11,037 bases of DNA from an uncultured Capnocytophaga sp. (GTDB taxonomy: Bacteria; Bacteroidota; Bacteroidia; Flavobacteriales; Flavobacteriaceae). Both the position numbers and the translations under genes were made by a program. Numbering within the stretch: the stretch's first letter is position 1; each line of letters starts with the position of its first letter. The notes beneath the pieces are model-generated. The model worked only from the letters and a program-made list of their open reading frames with translations, was not told the DNA's origin and did no database searches. Positions 1 to 5,880 of this stretch are shown one piece after another. The stretch lies in assembly GCA_905372595.1 (NCBI GenBank), contig CAJPPS010000023.1, forward strand, positions 1-11,037, read 5' to 3'.

Positions 1-2
1 GT

Positions 3-482
3 ATAACAAAATACTTCGATAAAGAAGAAAGAATATATTTTTATATTTCTGATAAAATACCTATGTCATCTTATATGATCCCAAATGTAGGACATTTTAC
101 AATTTATTATATACCAAAATTAAAATCAGATATTGATTATTTGAAGAATTTTGAGAAAAATAACCAACTAAAGCCATTATATAATGAATTGTATGATTAC
201 CACTATTTTTCAGACACTGATAATAAGAAAATTGACAAAATACTGAAAGAAAAGATAAAAAATGAGAAAAACTGGGGAATAGTAGGATTTTTTGTACCTA
301 TAAAATATGTAAGTGTAGATAGTGATGATGAATTTAGCATCTCATTCCCTTTTATAGGAAAATATTATCAAAAGAAGAATGGAAAATGGCAGTTTCTATT
401 TGAAAAGAAGGTAAAAAATGCTGAAGATGACTCTCTCTTGTCAAGTAAAAAATATATAAATTCTTTTTTAGAAGGAAAGTAA
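3..482 (+). CDS. Hypothetical protein, 5'-partial (starts left of the window)
   Basis: I do not recognise this protein. The reading frame is open from the window edge: the codons before the first ATG (position 63) read as sensible sequence (KYFDKEERIYFYISDKIP) with no stop. No ribosome-binding-like sequence precedes position 63, so the true start probably lies outside the window. The visible 159 codons are rich in Lys, Asp, Tyr and Phe, with no signal peptide, membrane segment or cysteine motif. The middle carries a hydrophobic patch (WGIVGFFVPIKYVSV), followed by a strand-like FSISFPFIGKYYQKKNGKWQF, which suggests a small soluble alpha/beta protein. GC is about 25% by hand count (118 of the first 480 bases) against about 41% in a 300-base sample of nth, so it is compositionally unlike its neighbour. 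It ends 34 bases from the convergent nth stop. Confidence 0.6.
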   Translation: MTKYFDKEERIYFYISDKIPMSSYMIPNVGHFTIYYIPKLKSDIDYLKNFEKNNQLKPLYNELYDYHYFSDTDNKKIDKILKEKIKNEKNWGIVGFFVPIKYVSVDSDDEFSISFPFIGKYYQKKNGKWQFLFEKKVKNAEDDSLLSSKKYINSFLEGK

Positions 483-516
483 TAAGTGATTCAACCTAAC
501 TAATTGGCTTAAATAT

Positions 517-1149
517 TTATTTCTTTTTGCTAGCCACAAGTGCCTGAGTAATGATATCCCTTGTAATATCCCATCCACGAGCAGGAGAATATTCCCGTGC
601 ATAATAGATAATCTGTAAGTGGAGTTTATTCCATTTGCTTTTGGGGAAAGCTTTTTTTGCATCATTTTCACTTTTTGTAACTGTAGTTCCATCTGAAATC
701 CCCCAACGGAAAAGCATACGGTGTATATGAGTATCTACAGGAAAAGCGGGTACTCCGAAAGCAGTACTCATCACTACACTAGCTGTTTTATGACCTACTG
801 AAGGTAATGCTTCTAGAGCCTCAAAGGACTTAGGCACTTCTCCATTATACTTATCAATAAGAATATGAGAAAGATGATAAATACCGTAGGACTTCATCGG
901 AGAAAGTCCTACGGGTCTTATAATTTCTTGGATCTCCTCTTGAGAAAGCTTAACCATATCATAGGGATTATCAGCTTTAGCAAATAGCAAAGGAGTAATC
1001 TGATTCACTCTAGCATCCGTGCATTGGGCAGAAAGAATCACGGCAATAAGCAAGGTATAAGGATCCTTATGAGCTAGAGGGATGGGAGGATCTGGATAAA
1101 GTTCCTCCAATGTATCAATAATAAAACGTATTTTTTCTCTTTTTGTCAT
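517..1149 (-). CDS. nth: Endonuclease III-type DNA glycosylase/AP lyase lacking the 4Fe-4S cluster
   Basis: Base-excision repair enzyme that removes oxidised pyrimidines and nicks the abasic site. The 210-residue protein has the helix-hairpin-helix plus Gly/Pro...Asp signature: LPSVGHKTASVV, with K121 matching the catalytic Lys120 of E. coli Nth, and PAFPVDTHIHR, with D139 matching Asp138. The N-terminal LLIAVILSAQCTDARVN block is also typical. The usual C-terminal C-x6-C-x2-C-x5-C cluster loop is absent: the only cysteine is C43, and the tail reads YYAREYSPARGWDITRDIITQ. I recall this kind of tail from flavobacterial Nth proteins, so it looks like a lineage trait rather than damage. The ATG lies one base after the sdaA stop (TAA-G-ATG), implying translational coupling to sdaA. 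Confidence 0.95.
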   Translation of the reverse strand: MTKREKIRFIIDTLEELYPDPPIPLAHKDPYTLLIAVILSAQCTDARVNQITPLLFAKADNPYDMVKLSQEEIQEIIRPVGLSPMKSYGIYHLSHILIDKYNGEVPKSFEALEALPSVGHKTASVVMSTAFGVPAFPVDTHIHRMLFRWGISDGTTVTKSENDAKKAFPKSKWNKLHLQIIYYAREYSPARGWDITRDIITQALVASKKK

Positions 1150-1150
1150 C

Positions 1151-2584
1151 TTAACAATCTGCCATACTTACAGCTACAGCCAGCCCTGCCTCTGAAGTTT
1201 CTTTGTATTTAGTATTCATATCTTGGGCTGTCTGCCACATTGTAGCAATAACCTTATCCAAGGGCACTTTAGCATTCTTTGGGTCTGTTTCCAGAGCAAG
1301 TTCTGCTGCATTGATAGCCTTAATTGCACCCATTGCATTACGTTCAATACAAGGAATTTGAACTAATCCTCCTATAGGATCACAAGTAAGCCCTAAGTGA
1401 TGCTCCATAGCTATTTCAGCTGCAATCATCACTTGTTCTGGGTTACCTCCCCAAAGCTCACATAAGCCTGCAGCGGCCATTGCTGAGGAAACTCCAATTT
1501 CAGCCTGGCATCCTCCCATTGCAGCAGAGATAGTTGCGTGCTTCTTGAAAAGGCTTCCTATAACCCCTGCTGTAAGAAGAAATTGTTCTATTTGTTGTTC
1601 GCCCCCTTGATGATTATCTATAGCCAAATAATAGAGTAAAACGGCAGGAATGACCCCTGAACTTCCATTGGTAGGAGCTGTTACTACACGCCCCAATGAA
1701 GCATTTACTTCATTTACTGCCAAAGAGAAACAAGTTACCCACTTAAGAATCTCTCGGAACTGTACTTTTTTCTCACGAATGGCTGCTAACCAACCTTCAA
1801 GGGTATGATAAGGATTAGGAATATCTCCTAAAAGTTTCTTATGAATATCATATGCTCTACGTTTTACATTAAGCCCTCCCGGAAGGATTCCTTCGGTATG
1901 ACAACCTATATAAGCACATTCGAACATTGTATGCCATATGCGAAGCAGTTCTGAATGTATTTTGCTCTCCTCTCGGAGTGCTTTCTCGTCTTCAAAGATA
2001 ATTTCAGATATTTTTTTATCCTGCTTTATACAGTGCTGAAGTAATTCCTTGGCTGAATCAAACTCATAAGGAAAATTTTTCTCTTGCTTTGAGCCTTTTT
2101 CCTTGTCATCATCGGTCTTTTCTTTGATTATAAATCCTCCCCCAATAGAATAAAAAGTAGAAGTATAAGGAGACATCTGGCTTCCTTGTGCTGTAAAGGT
2201 AATCCCATTAGCATGAAAAGGTAAAAAGTTTTTATTGAAAACGACTTCTGTAGTGGGGTCAAAATCTATAAAAAAGGCTCCAGCTAAATGCAATTTCTTA
2301 TCTCTATTAATCGTATCAATAATAGAACTTATACTCTCTACAGGAATATATTCTGGATCGGTACCACTGAGTCCTAACATTGCTGCCAAGTCCGTTGCGT
2401 GTCCTCTACCTGTAAGAGAGAGAGAACCATATAAGTCCACTTTGACTTTCTCTACTTTTTCCAATAGATTTTGTTCTTTAAGCTCCTTAAGGAATGCTTC
2501 TGCAGCACGCCAGGGACCTAAAGTATGGGAGCTGGAAGGACCCACTCCTATCTTAAGCATCTCAAAAACACTTACGTATTCCAT
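1151..2584 (-). CDS. sdaA: L-serine dehydratase, single-chain, iron-sulfur type
   Basis: Deaminates L-serine to pyruvate and ammonia in the cytosol using a 4Fe-4S cluster. The N-terminal beta domain opens with the family signature VGPSSSHTLGPW, and the C-terminal alpha domain has APTNGSSGVIPA, GGCQAEIG, TCDPIGG and PCIERN. Counting from the ATG at 2584 (477 residues), cluster cysteines fall at C359, C401 and C412; the 42- and 11-residue spacings match C343, C385 and C396 of the Legionella enzyme. The last residue is C477, equivalent to the Legionella C-terminal cysteine that caps the cluster. A TTG at 2599 would add five residues, but family members start as MEyvSVF, and the predicted transcription start near 2604 leaves a sensible leader only for the ATG. 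A charged insert (KTDDDKEKGSKQEK) sits around residues 155-168. It is the first gene of a unit with nth. Confidence 0.95.
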   Translation of the reverse strand: MEYVSVFEMLKIGVGPSSSHTLGPWRAAEAFLKELKEQNLLEKVEKVKVDLYGSLSLTGRGHATDLAAMLGLSGTDPEYIPVESISSIIDTINRDKKLHLAGAFFIDFDPTTEVVFNKNFLPFHANGITFTAQGSQMSPYTSTFYSIGGGFIIKEKTDDDKEKGSKQEKNFPYEFDSAKELLQHCIKQDKKISEIIFEDEKALREESKIHSELLRIWHTMFECAYIGCHTEGILPGGLNVKRRAYDIHKKLLGDIPNPYHTLEGWLAAIREKKVQFREILKWVTCFSLAVNEVNASLGRVVTAPTNGSSGVIPAVLLYYLAIDNHQGGEQQIEQFLLTAGVIGSLFKKHATISAAMGGCQAEIGVSSAMAAAGLCELWGGNPEQVMIAAEIAMEHHLGLTCDPIGGLVQIPCIERNAMGAIKAINAAELALETDPKNAKVPLDKVIATMWQTAQDMNTKYKETSEAGLAVAVSMADC

Positions 2585-2610
2585 AGATTTTTCTGACAAA
2601 AATTAGACTG

Positions 2611-2641
2611 CAAAAATACGTCTCTTTTCGGGAAAAAACAA
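2611..2641 (-). promoter_or_regulatory. Predicted Bacteroidota sigma-A promoter for sdaA-nth
   Basis: On the minus strand a TTG (2641-2639) is followed after exactly 20 bases by TATTTTTG (2618-2611), matching the Bacteroidota -33/-7 consensus TTG...TAnnTTTG. The expected transcription start near 2604 lies about 20 bases before the ATG at 2584, which supports that start. The spacer holds a short dyad, TTTTC-GG-GAAAA (2625-2636). Confidence 0.65.
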
Positions 2642-2688
2642 TGCTTTTAAGAGTTTTTTTCTTCCTTACATTTACCTAAAAATAACTT

Positions 2689-3276
2689 CTATTTTAATTC
2701 TAGAAGCTGTTTTTTCACCTCACCTACTGTCTTCTGATAATCTATTCCTAATCCCTCCTGCTGAGAGGTAAGTTCTCCTTTTGCATTGAATACACTAATG
2801 ATATTGGAATGAGAGAAATCCACAGGAGATATTTGTTTGTAATTCACAGCTAAAATGGCTGCAAATTCACGTGTTTTCTCTTCATCAGAACGCAAAAATA
2901 CCCATTGGTCATCATCCATATCATTCTCTTGGGCAAAGGATTTGAGATGCTCAGGTGTATCTACCTCTGGATCTATACTCACTAGGATATACTTAACCTT
3001 ATCCTTATGAGGAACCTCCAAAGCTTCCACTTGCTTACGTATCTCTCTCATATCACGAATAAGAATAGGACAAGCTGCTTTACAAGAAGTATAAATCATC
3101 ACCACCACTAATACATTCCCTTTGTAATCTTTCCACTGGATATCATTCCCATTCTGAGTAGTCCATACCTCTGGGAGATTATAAATAGAAATATCGGAAA
3201 TGGCTCCTTCTTTTGATTCTTGAGTATCAATATTCTCCTGTTGTTGAGCCTTATCCTCAGCTACTGGTTTTTCCAC
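2689..3276 (-). CDS. Sco1/SenC-family copper chaperone (thioredoxin fold), 5' end disrupted
   Basis: Sco proteins bind copper in the periplasm and deliver it to, or reduce, cuproprotein sites. The thioredoxin-like domain covers roughly residues 35-190 of the 195 read from a GTG at 3276. The copper motif is CxxxC in YTSCKAACPILI (C65, C69), and the third ligand is H156 in DFSHSN. VSIDPEVDTPEHLKSFA is also a typical Sco block. The GTG is probably not the real start: the same frame continues upstream through a hydrophobic run ending in a lipobox (LQSC, Cys at 3285-3283) with no ATG, GTG or TTG before an in-frame stop at 3348-3346. The nearest ATG (3344) is out of frame by one base. It is the last gene of the nirK operon, which points to NirK copper loading. 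The family call is firm; the N-terminus is not. Confidence 0.9.
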   Translation of the reverse strand: MEKPVAEDKAQQQENIDTQESKEGAISDISIYNLPEVWTTQNGNDIQWKDYKGNVLVVVMIYTSCKAACPILIRDMREIRKQVEALEVPHKDKVKYILVSIDPEVDTPEHLKSFAQENDMDDDQWVFLRSDEEKTREFAAILAVNYKQISPVDFSHSNIISVFNAKGELTSQQEGLGIDYQKTVGEVKKQLLELK

Positions 3277-3344
3277 ATTACGACAGCTTTGTAAAGAAAA
3301 AAATCCTAAAGCTGCTAGTAGTAAATATATTATTTTATAACCAT
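3277..3344 (-). other. Displaced lipoprotein signal-peptide coding segment of the sco gene (apparent frameshift)
   Basis: Upstream of the GTG at 3276 the sco frame encodes KIIYLLLAALGFFSLQSC-RN, a well-formed hydrophobic core and lipobox. The only nearby ATG (3344-3342) reads M-V-I-K and then meets TAA. Adding one base in the ATAAAATAATA stretch (about 3337-3327) would join this start to the signal peptide and give an ordinary lipoprotein leader. This may be a real single-base deletion, a sequencing or assembly error, slippage at AAAA, or initiation at a non-standard codon such as ATA; the sequence alone cannot decide. Confidence 0.6.
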
Positions 3345-3393
3345 TCTAAAAAATCATATATAAAAAGAATATTTATAGAAATAAGATTCTTTA

Positions 3394-4176
3394 TCATTTA
3401 TTCTTAGCACAACGAAAACCTAAGTTCTTACTAGTATAGTTTGCCTTAAGAGTCCCTCTAAGAGAATATCTCATAAAAGCTCCATAATTAGTTAAATCTG
3501 AAGCATTTAAAGCACTTCCCCCACAGAAAAGCGCATCATCTCCAAAATTATCCTTTCTGGCTTCTCCTGAAAAAAATACACTATTGAAATCACTCACCCA
3601 TTCCCATACAAGCCCATGCATATCATATACTCCCCAATAGTTTTTTTGAGTTTGTCCTATAGGATTATTATACGTCTGAGGCGTTTGTAACCAATGAGCT
3701 ATGTATTCAGAATAACTCTTCTTAGAAGTAGCATTAGGATTTATTGCATCAGCTTGAGCTACATACTCCCATTCATCAGTTGTAGGAAGTCGTTTTCCCT
3801 GACATTCACAATATTTTTTAGCCATAAACCAAGAAATATTAGTTACAGGAGCTTGCGAAAGCAGAGGAGCATAGTCCAAATCTGCTTTCCACTGAGAAAG
3901 ATAACTCTTCTGAGCAAAAATTCGCTTTATCTGTGAGCGTTGGTACTGTGGATATTCCTCTAGAAATTGCTTATATTGTTCATTTGTCACTGGAAAAACA
4001 TCCAAAAAAAAGTCCTTTACCTTTACTTTTTGAGTAGATTTATCTTTTTCCTTAATTCCATACATTGGTTGATAAGTACCACCCTTAATTTGCACCATTG
4101 GCGAAGTTTCTTGAGTGGATTGCCCTAAAGAGAACTGTATATAAATAAGCAAAAGGAATTGTATTAGAGTTTTCAA
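3394..4176 (-). CDS. Secreted FGE/SUMF1-fold protein without the FGE catalytic cysteines, nirK-associated
   Basis: The 260-residue protein starts with a signal peptide (KTLIQFLLLIYIQFSLGQ; cleavage near residues 18-20) and continues as a formylglycine-generating-enzyme/SUMF1 (C-type lectin-like) fold. Family marks are PVTNEQYKQFL, PVTNISWFMAKKYC, GKRLPTTDEWEYVA, NYWGVYDMHGLVWEWVSDF, GGSALN and the closing NLGFRCA. True FGE has two active-site cysteines in GGSxxCxxxxC; here these positions read GGSALNASDLT, so N224 and T229 stand in their place. Sulfatase activation by the known mechanism is therefore unlikely. Remaining cysteines are C123, C125, C218 and C256. The start is TTG at 4176, forced by an in-frame TAA a few codons upstream. 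It lies between nirK and sco on the same strand, so a structural, metal-delivery or maturation role for NirK is my inference. Confidence 0.85.
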   Translation of the reverse strand: MKTLIQFLLLIYIQFSLGQSTQETSPMVQIKGGTYQPMYGIKEKDKSTQKVKVKDFFLDVFPVTNEQYKQFLEEYPQYQRSQIKRIFAQKSYLSQWKADLDYAPLLSQAPVTNISWFMAKKYCECQGKRLPTTDEWEYVAQADAINPNATSKKSYSEYIAHWLQTPQTYNNPIGQTQKNYWGVYDMHGLVWEWVSDFNSVFFSGEARKDNFGDDALFCGGSALNASDLTNYGAFMRYSLRGTLKANYTSKNLGFRCAKNK

Positions 4177-4243
4177 ATATTTATTATTTTAGGATTAAGA
4201 CACTCTTACACAAATAGGCTCTTATAGCCCTTAATTTTGATAA

Positions 4244-4274
4244 TAACGCGATGAACTTAGGATTCATCGCGTTA
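4244..4274 (-). terminator. 12-bp perfect hairpin just after nirK (partial terminator or 3'-end stabiliser)
   Basis: TAACGCGATGAA (4244-4255) and TTCATCGCGTTA (4263-4274) are perfect inverted repeats around a 7-base loop, starting 6 bases after the nirK stop codon. Past the stem in the direction of transcription the sequence is TTATCAAAATTAAG, a poor U-tract, so full termination is doubtful. I see no convincing TAnnTTTG promoter between it and the next gene, which argues for read-through. A second small stem (GGCT-5-AGCC, 4217-4229) follows. Confidence 0.55.
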
Positions 4275-4280
4275 CTGAAA

Positions 4281-5717
4281 TTATTTATTTTTTATCTTCT
4301 GTACCATCTCGGGGGTAACTACTTTCTTGCTATTGTCCCAAGTATTATAAACATAAGTAAGTACATCGGCGACCTCTTGTACAGAAAGTGCCTGCGGAGT
4401 CATTGCACTATTATAAGTTTTTCCATTTACTGTAATCTCACCTGTTTTTCCATGCAGAACAATATCAATAGCTCTATCCACATCCGCATTAAGAAAATCT
4501 GATTTTGCCAGAGGAGGGAAGGCTCCTTCTAATCCCTGTCCTTGAGGTTGATGACAAGCCACACAAGTCTTTGTATAAATTACTTTACCATCCTCTATTT
4601 GTTGAGCTTTTGTTTTAGCGACAATGGGAGCATCTGTAGGGGTTACCGCTATTTTAAGATCTGATACATAAGGCTGAGGATCATTCTTACCATATATTTT
4701 TCTATTTTCTTCTCCCTTAGCAACCAAAAGCCCTAAAGCTCCCTTATTGAAAGCACGGAAAATAGAGTGATCCACCAACACATAAGAACCTGGTACATCT
4801 ACTTTAAACTCTACAATGGCGGCACCTCCTGCAGGAATTACTGTAGTTTGTATATTTTTGTTGATCATATCTCCTCCTTCTATATGTACTTGGTCAAAAA
4901 TTTCACCAATAACATGGAAAGAAGAAACCAAATTAGGACCTCCATTCCCTACAAACAGACGAACTGTTTCCCCTGGATTCGCTGTAAGAGCACCATCTTT
5001 GGTTAGTGCACCTACTTTCCCATTAAAGAGAACGTAATCAGGTTTTTCTGCTAATGCTTTTTCTTGGTTAAAGGATTGCGTTCCACCTGCTCCATAGGCT
5101 CCATCTGTATAGAAGTCCCCCTGCATTACATAATACTCTTTATCTACAGGAGGAAGTCCCCCTTCTGGTTCTACCAAAATAAGTCCATACATTCCATTAG
5201 CAATATGTAAAGGTACAGGAGCTTGGGCACAATGATATACATAAAGTCCTGGGTTAAGACACTTGAAAGTAACTGTACGTTGTTGCCCTGGAGCTACTAG
5301 AGTTGCTTCTGCTCCTCCTCCGGGACCTGTTACTGCGTGAAGATCAATGTTGTGAGGAAGTTTGTTATCTTGATGGTTCTTAAGGGTAAACTCTACCTCA
5401 TCCCCTACGCGAGTACGGATAAAACTTCCTGGAACTGTTCCTCCAAATGTCCAAAAAAGATACTTAGTTCCATCCATAATCTCACCCTCTTGTTCAATAA
5501 TTTCCAGATCTACTTTGAGCTTCATTGCCCCACGAGTACCTACAGGCTTAGGAACATGAGGAGGAGAGGTAAGTTCAGCTACTACCTGTTCTCCCTCTAC
5601 AGGGATATCTGTTGTAGGAATTGGTGCTTGTTCTTTCTTAGGAGCTTCACCCCCGCAAGCAACAAACATAGAAGCAACAATGGCTAAAGCCATTTGTTTT
5701 ATTGGTTGTTTTCTCAT
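4281..5717 (-). CDS. nirK: Copper-containing nitrite reductase NirK fused to a C-terminal cytochrome c domain, lipoprotein
   Basis: Reduces nitrite to nitric oxide in the cell envelope. A lipoprotein signal ends in SMFVAC (C21). Two cupredoxin domains follow (about residues 65-335). In PHNIDLH, H122 is a type 1 Cu ligand, D125 the catalytic Asp and H127 a type 2 ligand. In YHCAQAPVPLHIANGM, H162 is type 2, and C163, H171 and M176 are type 1. FHVIGE supplies the catalytic His (H268) and VDHSIF the last type 2 His (H317). Residues about 372-460 form a class I cytochrome c: heme motif C385-V-A-C388-H389 and likely axial M439 in YNSAMTP. The fusion should allow electron transfer straight from the heme to type 1 Cu, as in the Ralstonia pickettii-type three-domain enzymes. 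The ATG at 5717 is preceded by an A-rich leader. It is the first gene of an operon with an FGE-like gene and sco. Confidence 0.96.
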   Translation of the reverse strand: MRKQPIKQMALAIVASMFVACGGEAPKKEQAPIPTTDIPVEGEQVVAELTSPPHVPKPVGTRGAMKLKVDLEIIEQEGEIMDGTKYLFWTFGGTVPGSFIRTRVGDEVEFTLKNHQDNKLPHNIDLHAVTGPGGGAEATLVAPGQQRTVTFKCLNPGLYVYHCAQAPVPLHIANGMYGLILVEPEGGLPPVDKEYYVMQGDFYTDGAYGAGGTQSFNQEKALAEKPDYVLFNGKVGALTKDGALTANPGETVRLFVGNGGPNLVSSFHVIGEIFDQVHIEGGDMINKNIQTTVIPAGGAAIVEFKVDVPGSYVLVDHSIFRAFNKGALGLLVAKGEENRKIYGKNDPQPYVSDLKIAVTPTDAPIVAKTKAQQIEDGKVIYTKTCVACHQPQGQGLEGAFPPLAKSDFLNADVDRAIDIVLHGKTGEITVNGKTYNSAMTPQALSVQEVADVLTYVYNTWDNSKKVVTPEMVQKIKNK

Positions 5718-5742
5718 TTTTTTAATACTTTAAAATATAGGA

Positions 5743-5750
5743 CAAAGATA
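5743..5750 (-). promoter_or_regulatory. Predicted -7 element of the nirK promoter
   Basis: The minus strand reads TATCTTTG, a full match to TAnnTTTG. The expected transcription start near 5739 is about 20 bases before the nirK ATG. No TTG occurs at the normal -33 distance (GGT or GTG there instead), which is compatible with dependence on an activator. A small dyad, TAGT-CATT-ACTA (5774-5785), is centred near -41. The rest of the 163-base gap to dgt is AT-rich and shows no strong dgt terminator. Confidence 0.55.
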
Positions 5751-5880
5751 TAAAAAAAATATTAATTATCACCTAGTCATTACTATTTTTTTTCATAAAT
5801 ATTCAGAAAACTATTCTATGAGAAACCTTTTATTATCAATTCCAAAATATCATTTTAGAAATTAGATATAGAAATGTTTT

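Noticed and set aside
2235..2606. Open frame on the plus strand opposite sdaA, and similar plus-strand frames opposite nirK, the transglutaminase-like gene and the lipoprotein.
   Set aside because: They lie antisense to well-supported genes, show no domain motifs, and have the composition expected of shadow frames.
3335..3397. A 20-codon open frame starting at an ATGA overlap with the FGE-like gene's stop (MIKNLISINI..., ending TAA near the sco ATG).
   Set aside because: It is in neither the sco frame nor the frame of the ATG at 3344, has no recognisable feature, and an ATGA overlap of this length is likely by chance in such AT-rich DNA.
3394..4176. A true sulfatase-activating formylglycine-generating enzyme.
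   Set aside because: Both catalytic cysteine positions are replaced (N224, T229) and no sulfatase gene is nearby.
5842..5858. A CCAAAAT/ATTTTAG stem downstream of dgt as a terminator.
   Set aside because: It is almost entirely A-T pairs with a G-U pair and a three-base loop, has no U-tract, and such stems are common by chance here.
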